Source: KBS50 sp042434095 | GTDB taxonomy: Bacteria; Actinomycetota; Actinomycetes; Mycobacteriales; Micromonosporaceae | Direction of reading: 5' to 3' | Length of the DNA: 64,000 nucleotides | NCBI RefSeq assembly: GCF_042434095.1 | Contig: NZ_JBHLUE010000004.1 | Span: 834,218-898,217 of the forward strand | In this document: piece after piece, positions 51,255 to 59,138 of the stretch | Layout: the number at the start of each line of letters is the position of its first letter | Numbering within the stretch: the stretch's first letter is position 1 | Translations under genes and position numbers: made by a program | The notes under the pieces: generated by a model | Told to the model about the DNA's origin: nothing | The model's input: the letters and a program-made list of their open reading frames with translations, nothing else | The model's database searches: none

Positions 51255-51327
51255 GCGATCTTGCACTTTTGGTGCGGACAAAAGCAGCATTCTCCGCGAG
51301 TCGCCAACCAAAAGTGCAAGATCGCGA
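51255..51327. repeat. Palindromic repeat element, right copy (inverted)
   Basis: GCGATCTTGCACTTTTGGTG begins the copy and CCAAAAGTGCAAGATCGCGA ends it. Read on the minus strand, it matches the copy at 50182-50255 apart from a divergent stretch of about 15 bp in the loop and a few single differences. Confidence 0.9.
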
Positions 51328-51352
51328 GAGAAGGGGTCGGGGAGGGAGGGAT

Positions 51353-51721
51353 TCAGCGGTTGGGGGGGATTACGCGGAGGTGGCCGCGGCGGCCGGTGGG
51401 GTGGTCGCCGTTGATCTCGGCCTCCAGCTCGGCCGGGCGGGGTGGGGCCGGGCGGGCCGCCTCGCGTACCGCCTCGGCCAGCGCCACCAGGTCGTCGGTG
51501 GTGGGTGGCGGCGGCTCGAACTCACCCTCGTGCCGGACCACCTCCCAGCCCCGGGGCGCGGTCAGGCTGCGGGCATGCTGCTCACAGAGGTCGTAGGTGT
51601 GCGGCTCGGCGAATGCGGCCAGCGGCCCCACCACGGCGGTCGACTCGTTGTAGATATAGGTCAACGTGGCGACGGCCTGTCTCGGGCAGCCGTTGCGGGA
51701 GCAACGCCGTGGTGACCTCAC
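51353..51721 (-). CDS. DUF3499 family protein
   Basis: A 122-residue actinobacterial protein. The N-terminal CSRNGCPRQAVATLTYIYNESTAVVGPL and the later CEQHARSLTAPRGWEVVRHE give a Cys/His set consistent with a zinc ribbon. The C-terminal half is acidic and Pro-rich. The function is unknown. It lies beside whiB2 and the zincin-like gene, the conserved order around Rv3258c-Rv3260c. Confidence 0.9.
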   Translation of the reverse strand: MRSPRRCSRNGCPRQAVATLTYIYNESTAVVGPLAAFAEPHTYDLCEQHARSLTAPRGWEVVRHEGEFEPPPPTTDDLVALAEAVREAARPAPPRPAELEAEINGDHPTGRRGHLRVIPPNR

Positions 51722-51784
51722 GGCCGCACGGTATCTCCATTACCCGGTCCGCCGCACCGGATGCGGATCCGACACGCCGGCCTT

Positions 51785-51857
51785 GGAGATCACAGTTCGG
51801 GCATGCCGCAGAGACCCGGCGGGCGTGCCGGCGGAGATCGCAGTTCGGGCATGCGGC
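51785..51857. repeat. Two direct 25-bp repeats, 48 bp apart, upstream of the zincin-like gene
   Basis: GGAGATCACAGTTCGGGCAT (continuing GCCGC) at 51785 recurs at 51833 with two changes. The intervening bases also partly repeat (GGCGTGCCGGC after ACGCCGGCC). They lie in the shared promoter region between the DUF3499 and zincin-like genes. Confidence 0.7.
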
Positions 51858-51993
51858 CAATCCGGCGGCACGCCCCGGGGCGCGGCTCACCCGACCGGCA
51901 TTACCCTTGCCCCACCGGCCCCGCACGGCTCGCCGCCCGACCGACGCGGGCCCTGCCGGGATCACTCCGGCTCAGCACCATGGGGGGTTGCAG

Positions 51994-52443
51994 ATGACCA
52001 GTCCGGACAACCGCCGGCCGGGCACCGGGCGACGGCCGAAGCGGGACCGGCGCGGCCGCGGCCTGCGCGGCCGCCTCGTACCGGCCACGGTGCCGCTGGC
52101 CCGCACCAAGGCGGAGATCTTCGATGATCTCGTGCTGGACACCGTGGAGACCCTGGAGCGGCGGTTCGCCAAGGAACTCACCGGCGTCGAGTTCGCGGTC
52201 GAGGACGTCCCCCCGGAACTGAACGTGTACGACTCGGACGTCCTGGAGGACGGCGAGGTCCCGCTGGCCCGACTGCTGCCTGGGCGCCCGGGCCGGCAGG
52301 AGATGCCGCCCCGGATCGTGCTGTACCGCCGGCCGCTCGAGTTCCGCGCCATGGACAACGAGGACCTCGCCGACCTGGTCCACGACGTGATCATCGAGCA
52401 GGTGGCGAACCTGCTGGGCGTGGACCCCGACGAACTGGCCTGA
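51994..52443 (+). CDS. Zincin-like metallopeptidase-fold protein (DUF1025), degenerate active site
   Basis: A 149-residue protein. A basic N-terminal 25 residues precede the domain FDDLVLDTVETLERRFAKELTGVEFAVEDVP, the family landmark LYRRPLEF, and the C-terminal helix LVHDVIIEQVANLLGVDPDE. In canonical members that helix carries HExxH with a third ligand; here it reads His-Asp-Val-Ile-Ile-Glu, so zinc catalysis is doubtful. It is divergent from DUF3499 and convergent with whiB2, as in the Rv3258c-Rv3260c neighbourhood. Confidence 0.85.
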   Translation: MTSPDNRRPGTGRRPKRDRRGRGLRGRLVPATVPLARTKAEIFDDLVLDTVETLERRFAKELTGVEFAVEDVPPELNVYDSDVLEDGEVPLARLLPGRPGRQEMPPRIVLYRRPLEFRAMDNEDLADLVHDVIIEQVANLLGVDPDELA

Positions 52444-52503
52444 GCCGGCGGCGGCCCCCACCGCCACCGAACTCCGACCACCGACGTTTCGGTCCCGCTC
52501 CGG

Positions 52504-52761
52504 TCAGGCCACCCGCCGCTTCAGCTTGCGCCGCTCGCGTTCGGACAGGCCTCCCCAGATGCCGAAACGTTCGTCGTGCCCGAGCGCGTACTCCAGGCAC
52601 TCGGTCTTGACCTCACAGCGCGAGCAGATCCGCTTCGCCTCGCGGGTCGAACCGCCCTTCTCGGGAAAAAACGCCTCCGGGTCGGTCTGCGAGCACAGTG
52701 CCCGCTCCTGCCACTCCGGTGCGTTCCCGAGCAGGTCGGCCACCTCGAGTCGGCCGTCCAT
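52504..52761 (-). CDS. whiB2: WhiB-family iron-sulfur regulator, WhiB2/WhmD type
   Basis: An 85-residue [4Fe-4S] transcription factor needed for septation in actinobacteria. The four cluster ligands are Cys23, Cys46, Cys49 and Cys55 (CSQTDPEAFF, CSRCEVKTEC). The G(I/V)WGG turn and a basic C-terminus (SERERRKLKRRVA) follow. The start ATG has a near-ideal site AAAAGGAGG at 7 bases. Its position between the zincin-like gene and fbiC, near fbiA-fbiB and the mannose genes, matches Rv3260c. Confidence 0.93.
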   Translation of the reverse strand: MDGRLEVADLLGNAPEWQERALCSQTDPEAFFPEKGGSTREAKRICSRCEVKTECLEYALGHDERFGIWGGLSERERRKLKRRVA

Positions 52762-53063
52762 CCAACTGCCTCCTTTTCGTGCAACGGCAGCGCCGCTGCA
52801 ACCCCCCACGCGGAAGGCGTGTTTTGTCCGTCGGATGCCGGTTCGATGCGCTCCGTACGAACGACCCCTCCGGAATTACACGCGTGTTGTACGTGCGTCG
52901 TCAAGCGGAACCTGGTAGGTGCAAACGCCGGTCCGGACCGCCGTACGGCCGCTTCCGACCCGGACACCCTGGCCTATCGGTCGAGGGCCGCCGCGAGTAA
53001 CGCCCGAGACGGAAACTCGACGGAATTTCGGCGTGGCGCCCGGCGTGTCGATGCCGGTCCACG
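52762..53063. other. Intergenic region upstream of whiB2
   Basis: This stretch of about 300 bp holds the predicted whiB2 promoter and a GC-rich segment after the fbiC stop. Frames continuing from the fbiC shadow cross it but are not coding. I see no further gene. Confidence 0.6.
52875..52904 (-). promoter_or_regulatory. Predicted whiB2 promoter
   Basis: On the minus strand TTGACG (52904-52899) and TGTAAT (52880-52875) are separated by 18 bp. The spacer ends in ACACGCGTGT, a 10-bp palindrome touching the -10 box. The leader to the ATG would be about 105 nt. Confidence 0.6.
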
Positions 53064-55631
53064 TCACCCGATGTGCCCGTACACCGTGGACCGTCGCCGG
53101 GCCGGCCGCCCGGCGGCGGCGGCGATCGCCACCAACTGCTCCTCGCTGCGCGCCGATCCGTGCTCGGCGCCGGCCATCCGGGAGATGGTCTCCTCCATCA
53201 GCGTCCCGCCCAGGTCGTTGGCCCCGCCGCGCAGCACGGCGGCGGTCCCGGCGTCGCCGAGCTTGACCCAGGAACACTGGATGTTCGGGATCCGCCCGTG
53301 CAGCAGCAGCCGGGCCATCGCGTGCACCACCCGGTTCTCCCGCCAGGTGGGCCCCGGCCGGGCGATCCCGGCCAGGTAGATCGGGGCGTTGGTGTGCACG
53401 AACGGCAATCCGACGAACTCGGTGAAGCCGCCGGTCGCGTCCTGCACCCCGGCCAGCACCCGGAAGTGCGCCAGCCACTGCCCGGGATGGTCGACATGCC
53501 CGTACATCATGGTGGAGCTGGACCGGATGCCCAGCTCGTGGGCCGTGGTCACCACCTCGACCCAGGCGGCGGCCGGCAGCTTGCCCTTGGTGAGCACCCA
53601 CCGCACGTCGTCGTCCAGGATCTCCGCGGCGGTCCCGGGGATGGTGTCCAGCCCGGCCTCGCGGAGCCGGACCAGCCACTCCCGGATCGACACCCCTGCC
53701 TTGGCCGCGGCCGTGACGATCTCCATGGGCGAGAACGCGTGCACGTGCAGGCCCGGCACCCGGTCCTTGATCGCCCGGACCAGGTCGACGTACGTGCCGA
53801 CCGGCAGCTTGGGGTCGATGCCGCCCTGCAGGCACACCTCGGTGGCGCCGGCCCGCCACGCCTGCTCGGCCCGGTCGGCCACCTGCGCCACCGACAGCCG
53901 GTACGCGTCGGTGTCCCGCTCCCGCTGCGCGAAGGCGCAGAACCGGCACCCCACATAGCAGACGTTCGAGAAGTTGATGTTGCGGTTCGCCACGTACGTG
54001 ACGTCGTCGCCCACGGCGTCCCGGCGGACGTCGTCGGCGATCCGGCACAGCTCCTCCAGCGCCGGCCCGTCCGCCCCGAACAGCGCGAGCGCCGCGTCGG
54101 TGTGCCGCGGCGCCAGCAGCGCCGCCGGGTCGGCGGCGGCCAGCCGCAGCGCCGCGCGCAACCCGGCGTCCGCGCCGGCCACCGAGCCACCGGTCCGCGC
54201 CGGCGCGTCGTCCGGCTCCTCCCCGGTACGCGCCGCGGCGACCGCGCCGGCGGCCTCGGACACCCGGCCGGCCACCTCCGCCCAGTCCCCGTACACGCTG
54301 TCGAAGTCCCCGCGCCGGTCCCCCGACCGGCCGACGGTGTCGATCGTGGCGTGCAGGTCGGTGCGGCCGGTGGACTCGATGCCCTCCTCCGGCTCCTGCC
54401 AGGGCCGGCCGACCGGCACGGCGCCCTCGACCGCCAGCCCGGTCTGCGGATCGGCCAGCGCCCGAACGTGCGGCTCGACCCGGGGATCGAGCCAGCCCTC
54501 GGCGCGCAGCACGTACTCCGGATAGATGGTGAGGCGTTCCCGCAGGGTGAAGCCTGCGGCCGCCGACCGGGCGGCCAGCCGGTCGAGCTGGGGCCAGGGC
54601 CGCTCCGGGTTCACGTGGTCGGGAGTGACCGGCGAGACGCCGCCCCAGTCGTCGATGCCGGCCCGCAGCAGCAGATCGTACTCGTCGTCGATCAGGTTGG
54701 GCGGCGCCTGCACCCGGGCCCGGGGACCGAGCAGGATCCGCGTCACCGCCACGGTGGCGGCCAGGTCGTGCAGCTCGGCGTCGGGCATGCCCCGCATGGC
54801 GGTGTCGGGTTTGGCCCGGAAGTTCTGCACGATCACCTCCTGGACGTGCCCGTACTCCCGCTGCGCCCGGCGGATCTCGAAGATGGTGTCGGCGCGTTCG
54901 GCGAGCGTCTCCCCGATCCCGATCAGCAGGCCGGTGGTGAATGGCACGCCGACCCGACCGGCGTCGGCCAGCACCCGGAGCCGGACGGCCGGCTCCTTGT
55001 CCGGCGAGCCGTGGTGCGGGCCGCCGGGCTCGGACCACAGCCGGGTGGCCGTGGTCTCCAGCATCATGCCCATGCTCGGCGCCACCGGCTTGAGGCGCTG
55101 CAGCTCGGCCCAGGACAGCACCCCCGGGTTCAGGTGGGGCAGCAGCCCGGTCTCCTCCAGCACGGCGACCGCGCAGGCCCGCAGGTAGTCGAGCGTCGAG
55201 TCGTAGCCGCGCTCGTCCAGCCAGCGGCGGGCGGCCGGCCAACGCGCCTCGGGCCGGTCGCCGAGGGTGAACAGCGCCTCCTTGCAACCCTGGGCCGCGC
55301 CGGCCCGGGCGATGGCCAGCACCTCGTCCCGGTCCAGGTACGGCGCCGGGAGCCGGTGCGGCACGGTGGCGAAGGTGCAGTAGTGGCACCGGTCCCGGCA
55401 CAGCCGGGTGAGCGGCACGAACACCTTGCGGGAGTACGTGACCACACCCGGTCGCCCCGCGTCGCGCAGCCCGGCGTCGCGGATGGCCCCGGCGACGCCG
55501 AGAAGCTCGTCCAGCGCCGAGCCGCGGGCGGCGAGCAGGACGGCCGCCTCGTCCACGTCGAGGGAGCGCCCGTCGGCGGCCCGCCGCAGCGCCCGCCGGA
55601 GGCCCGCCGCCGGTGCATGTGAATCGGCCAT
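53064..55631 (-). CDS. fbiC: F420 cofactor Fo synthase (fused CofG-CofH)
   Basis: Makes the deazaflavin Fo from tyrosine and 5-amino-6-ribitylaminouracil. The 855-residue protein has two radical-SAM domains. The CofG half has its cluster motif at Cys78, Cys82, Cys85 (CRDRCHYC). The CofH half has Cys558, Cys562, Cys565 (CYVGCRFC). The two are joined by an Ala-rich linker at about 460-490. The fused form is typical of actinobacteria. fbiA and fbiB follow at 57 kb on the opposite strand. Confidence 0.96.
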   Translation of the reverse strand: MADSHAPAAGLRRALRRAADGRSLDVDEAAVLLAARGSALDELLGVAGAIRDAGLRDAGRPGVVTYSRKVFVPLTRLCRDRCHYCTFATVPHRLPAPYLDRDEVLAIARAGAAQGCKEALFTLGDRPEARWPAARRWLDERGYDSTLDYLRACAVAVLEETGLLPHLNPGVLSWAELQRLKPVAPSMGMMLETTATRLWSEPGGPHHGSPDKEPAVRLRVLADAGRVGVPFTTGLLIGIGETLAERADTIFEIRRAQREYGHVQEVIVQNFRAKPDTAMRGMPDAELHDLAATVAVTRILLGPRARVQAPPNLIDDEYDLLLRAGIDDWGGVSPVTPDHVNPERPWPQLDRLAARSAAAGFTLRERLTIYPEYVLRAEGWLDPRVEPHVRALADPQTGLAVEGAVPVGRPWQEPEEGIESTGRTDLHATIDTVGRSGDRRGDFDSVYGDWAEVAGRVSEAAGAVAAARTGEEPDDAPARTGGSVAGADAGLRAALRLAAADPAALLAPRHTDAALALFGADGPALEELCRIADDVRRDAVGDDVTYVANRNINFSNVCYVGCRFCAFAQRERDTDAYRLSVAQVADRAEQAWRAGATEVCLQGGIDPKLPVGTYVDLVRAIKDRVPGLHVHAFSPMEIVTAAAKAGVSIREWLVRLREAGLDTIPGTAAEILDDDVRWVLTKGKLPAAAWVEVVTTAHELGIRSSSTMMYGHVDHPGQWLAHFRVLAGVQDATGGFTEFVGLPFVHTNAPIYLAGIARPGPTWRENRVVHAMARLLLHGRIPNIQCSWVKLGDAGTAAVLRGGANDLGGTLMEETISRMAGAEHGSARSEEQLVAIAAAAGRPARRRSTVYGHIG

Positions 55632-55681
55632 CCGCAGAGCTTAGGGGCCTTTTGCCCGCAGCGCCCGGATGTCTCAGCGGC

Positions 55682-56947
55682 TCACTGCGGGCCGGCGTCC
55701 CGATCGGGCCGCTGAGCGCCCCGGTCCGACGGGATGATCATCTGCGTGGCGTCGTTGTTACCGGGTTCTCCCGGATTGGCCGCGGGCGGGATCACCATGG
55801 TGCGGTCCGCGTCACGCTCCGCGGCACCGGCCGCGCCGGACCGCTCCGCCGGGGAAGCTTCCGCGCCGGACCGCTCCGACCGGGGCGATTCGGCGCCGGT
55901 CCGATCCGGCCGGGGCGCTTCCGCGCCGGAGCGCTCCACTCCGGACGGTCCGGCACCCGACGGCGCCGGCGACCCGGACGGCACCGCCGAGCCGTGCCCC
56001 GGCTCGCCGGCCGGGCTCGATGACATACTCCGCGCCGGCTCCGCCGGGCCCGGCAGCACCTCGGTGCGGTCCGCCTCGGGCTCGGCGGCGGGCCGGGGAA
56101 TGACCTGGGTGCGTTCCGCCGATCCCGTCCCCGGCTGCGACGCCGGGTCACCGGCGCCGAACGCCGGCGGGGCGGACGTCGGTGCCGGCTGTCCCGGGAC
56201 CGGCCGGCCGGCCGGACCGCCCGGCTGCCCGAATTCGCCCAGCTGGCCGGATCCACCCGGCTGGCCGAACCCATCCGGTTGGCCCGGACCGCCCGGTTGG
56301 CCGAACCCGCTCGGATCGCCGGGCTGACCGAACCCGCCCGGACCCCCGGGCTGGCCGAACCCGGCCGGACCCCCGGGCTGGCCGAACCCGCCCGGACCGC
56401 CCGGAGCGGCCGGACCGCCCGGCTGGGGCCGTCCGTACAGGCCCGGCTCACGCTTGGCCCGGGGCGTGTAGTAGAGCGTGCGCCAGACGCGGAAGACCGC
56501 GAGGGCGGCCACCGCGAAGATGGCCAGGAACGCGATCCGGGTCAGGAAACCGGTGAAGACGCCCCGGATCATCCCGTTGGCCAGGCTCCCGATCAGCCAG
56601 CCGAAGAAGGACACCACGCCGAAGAACGCCGAGAACGCGTACTCGCCGACCGCCGCCTGGGTGATCAGCCTGGCCCGGCCCACCACGGGTGTGATGTGCG
56701 TCGCGAGCAGCACGGCCAGCAACGGCAGCACGATCGCGGTGATCCCCATGAAGTCGAAGAATCCGCTGGCCGCTCGGCTGGTGAACCGCGGCCCGTTGTC
56801 GGCCGGGATCAGCAGGTCGAGCAGCGCGACGAGGAGCAGCAGGGCGTTCGCACCGACCAGGACGAGCGCGGCGAGCTCGCGCAGTGGCCTGGTCAGCTGG
56901 CTGGCCGTGGGCGCCGACTGGGGCGTCTGGCCGGGCTGGCTGGTCAC
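55682..56947 (-). CDS. Membrane protein with Gly/Pro-rich repeat tail
   Basis: A 421-residue protein of unknown function. The first 170 residues hold four hydrophobic segments at about 25-50, 65-88, 100-125 and 138-160. The rest is low-complexity: GFGQPGGPG-type repeats at about 180-245, then Ser/Glu/Arg repeats. Four Thr-x-Val-Ile-Pro-like motifs (RTQVIPR, RTEVLPG, RTMVIPP, ATQMIIP) occur in the tail. It is divergent from fbiA. The membrane part resembles no named family I recognise. Confidence 0.72.
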   Translation of the reverse strand: MTSQPGQTPQSAPTASQLTRPLRELAALVLVGANALLLLVALLDLLIPADNGPRFTSRAASGFFDFMGITAIVLPLLAVLLATHITPVVGRARLITQAAVGEYAFSAFFGVVSFFGWLIGSLANGMIRGVFTGFLTRIAFLAIFAVAALAVFRVWRTLYYTPRAKREPGLYGRPQPGGPAAPGGPGGFGQPGGPAGFGQPGGPGGFGQPGDPSGFGQPGGPGQPDGFGQPGGSGQLGEFGQPGGPAGRPVPGQPAPTSAPPAFGAGDPASQPGTGSAERTQVIPRPAAEPEADRTEVLPGPAEPARSMSSSPAGEPGHGSAVPSGSPAPSGAGPSGVERSGAEAPRPDRTGAESPRSERSGAEASPAERSGAAGAAERDADRTMVIPPAANPGEPGNNDATQMIIPSDRGAQRPDRDAGPQ

Positions 56948-57042
56948 GGATCCTCCATCGGGTGGGTGGGCCTGGCGACGGTGAGCCTAGTCTCCCGGCC
57001 CGACAACCGCCGGACGGAAGCCGGTGCGCAAGGATGGTCGGT

Positions 57043-57990
57043 ATGCAGATCGTGGTACTGGCGGGCGGCATCGGCGGGGCCCGATTCCTGGCCGGCGTCC
57101 GGGCGTACGCGCGGGGAGCCGGCGCACAGGTCACGGCCGTGGTGAACGTCGGCGACGACATCCGGCTGCACGGCCTGCGGATCTGCCCCGATCTGGACAG
57201 CGTGATGTATCACCTGGGCGGCGCGGCGGATCCGGAGCGGGGCTGGGGCCGGGCCGGTGAGACCTGGGCGGTCAAGGACGAGCTCGCGGCGTACGGCGCC
57301 GAGCCCACCTGGTTCGGGCTGGGCGATCGGGACATCGCCACCCACCTGGTCCGGACCACGATGCTGGACGCCGGTTACCCGCTCTCGGCGGTCACCGAGG
57401 CGCTCTGCGCGCGCTGGCAGCCCGGCGTACGGCTGCTGCCGGCCACCGACGACCGGATGGAGACGCACGTCGTGGTCGACCTCGACGGCGAGCGCCGGGC
57501 CGTCCACTTCCAGGAGTGGTGGGTACGCTACCGCGGCGACCTGCCCACGCACCGGTTCGTCTTCGTCGGCGCCGAGTCGGCGAAGCCGGCGGCGGGGGTG
57601 CTCAAGGCGATCGGCTCGGCCGACGCGGTCCTGGTGGCGCCGAGCAACCCGGTGGTGAGCATCGCGCCGATCCTCGCCGTACCGGAAATTCGGGACGCCC
57701 TGGTCGGCGGCCCGGCGCCCGTGGTCGGCGTCGCTCCGATCATCGGCGGCCGGCCGGTACGCGGGATGGCGGACCGCTGCCTGGCCGCGCTCGACGTGCC
57801 GTGCACGGCCGAGGCGGTCGGTGGCATGTACGGCGCCCGCTCGGGTAGCGGCATCCTCGACGGGTGGCTGGTGGACGACACCGACGCGGGCGCCGAGGTG
57901 CCGGGCGTCCGGGTCGGTTCGGCGCCGCTCTGGATGACGGACGAGAAGGCGACGGCCGAGATGGCGCGTGCGGCGTTGGAGTTGATGTGA
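57043..57990 (+). CDS. fbiA: 2-phospho-L-lactate transferase (CofD)
   Basis: Transfers a phospholactyl or phosphoenolpyruvyl group to Fo to make (dehydro)F420-0. The 315 residues show the family motifs LAGGIGGARFL at residues 6-16, NVGDDIRLHGLRICPDLDS, ATDDRMETHV and VAPSNPVVSIAPIL. In actinobacteria the donor is derived from phosphoenolpyruvate. The ATG is preceded by AAGGA. The fbiB start overlaps its stop. Confidence 0.95.
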   Translation: MQIVVLAGGIGGARFLAGVRAYARGAGAQVTAVVNVGDDIRLHGLRICPDLDSVMYHLGGAADPERGWGRAGETWAVKDELAAYGAEPTWFGLGDRDIATHLVRTTMLDAGYPLSAVTEALCARWQPGVRLLPATDDRMETHVVVDLDGERRAVHFQEWWVRYRGDLPTHRFVFVGAESAKPAAGVLKAIGSADAVLVAPSNPVVSIAPILAVPEIRDALVGGPAPVVGVAPIIGGRPVRGMADRCLAALDVPCTAEAVGGMYGARSGSGILDGWLVDDTDAGAEVPGVRVGSAPLWMTDEKATAEMARAALELM

Positions 57991-59069
57991 AGATGGAGAT
58001 CCTGCCGGTCCTCGGCATCGGGGAGGTCGCCGAGGGCGATGACCTGGCCGAGCTGATCGCGCACGCCGCACCCTGGTTGCGGGACGGGGACGTCCTGGTG
58101 GTGACCAGCAAGATCGTCTCAAAGGCCGAGGGGCGGCTGGTCGACGTACCGGTGGCGGAGCCGGACCGGTCGGCGGCGCGCGAGGAGGTCCTCGCGGCCG
58201 AGACCGCCCGGGTGGTGGCCCGGCGCGGCGCCACCCGGATCGTGCAGACCCACCACGGCTTCGTGATGGCCTCCGCCGGGATCGATGCCTCCAATGTGGA
58301 CCCCAAGCGGCTGGTGCTGCTGCCCAAGGATCCGGACGCGTCGGCCCGGTCGCTGCGAGCCGCGCTGCGGGAGCGGCACGGCGCCGACGTGGCCGTGATC
58401 GTCTCGGACACCATGGGGCGGCCCTGGCGCAACGGCCTGACCGACGTGGCGCTCGGCGCCGCCGGCATCGGCGCGGTGCGCGACCACCGGGGGGCGGTCG
58501 ACCCGTACGGCAACCAGCTCAGCATCACCCAGATGGCCGTGGTGGACGAGCTGGCGGGCGCCGGCGAGCTGGTCAAGGGCAAGATCGACCAGGTGCCGGT
58601 GGCGGTGGTCCGGGGCTATCTGTCCCGCCCCGAGCCGACCGACGGCGCGGGGGCGGCCGCCCTGGTCCGGGACGCCGAGCTGGATCTGTTCGCGCTCGGC
58701 ACGGCCGAGGCCCGCGCGGACGGCCTGCGCGCCGCGGCCATCCTGCCGGAGTCGGCCGGCGCACCGGACGGCCCGGACCCGACCGCGGTGCGCCGGGCGA
58801 TCGCCGCGGTGGCCGGGGTGGTGGCGCCCGGCACGGAGCTCGAGCCGGTCACCGACCCGGTCGTACGCGCCGAACTGGCCGGCGCCGTTCCGGGCTGGCC
58901 GGCGGAGGCCACGGCCGCGATCGTGGCCACCCTGCGCGGCGAGCCGACCGCGGCCACCCTGGTGAGGTTCGGCGCCGACCTGCACCGGCTGCGCGCCGCG
59001 CTGGCGGCCGAGGGCCTCGGCTCGACCCTCCTGCTCCCCCCCGACGGCCCGGCCCTGCTGGCACTCTGA
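57987..59069 (+). CDS. fbiB: Coenzyme F420-0:L-glutamate ligase with a degenerate C-terminal domain
   Basis: Adds gamma-linked glutamates to F420-0. The CofE domain covers about residues 1-245 with landmarks VVTSKIVSKAEGR, THHGFVMASAGIDASN, VSDTMGRPWRNGL and VKGKIDQVP. Mycobacterial FbiB is about 448 residues, with a C-terminal FMN nitroreductase that reduces dehydro-F420-0. Here only about 115 residues remain. They look like the same fold with an internal loss, keeping LFALGTAEA at the start and LAAEGLGSTLLLP near the end but lacking the RRSxRxF FMN motif. The GTG start overlaps the fbiA stop as GTGA. Confidence 0.9.
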   Translation: MKMEILPVLGIGEVAEGDDLAELIAHAAPWLRDGDVLVVTSKIVSKAEGRLVDVPVAEPDRSAAREEVLAAETARVVARRGATRIVQTHHGFVMASAGIDASNVDPKRLVLLPKDPDASARSLRAALRERHGADVAVIVSDTMGRPWRNGLTDVALGAAGIGAVRDHRGAVDPYGNQLSITQMAVVDELAGAGELVKGKIDQVPVAVVRGYLSRPEPTDGAGAAALVRDAELDLFALGTAEARADGLRAAAILPESAGAPDGPDPTAVRRAIAAVAGVVAPGTELEPVTDPVVRAELAGAVPGWPAEATAAIVATLRGEPTAATLVRFGADLHRLRAALAAEGLGSTLLLPPDGPALLAL

Positions 59070-59074
59070 GCCGA

Positions 59075-59126
59075 AAGGAAGGGCCCCTTCTTATCGCTTT
59101 CTGTATAGGCGGGGCCCCTTGTTAAC
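59075..59126. repeat. Dispersed ~52-bp palindromic element, copy 5
   Basis: AAGGAAGGGCCCCTTCTTAT begins the copy, CGCTTTCTGTATAGG follows, and GGGGCCCCTTGTTAAC ends it. It lies between the convergent fbiB and ArsR-type genes, 6 bp after the fbiB stop. Confidence 0.9.
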
Positions 59127-59138
59127 GGCTCGGGCGAG

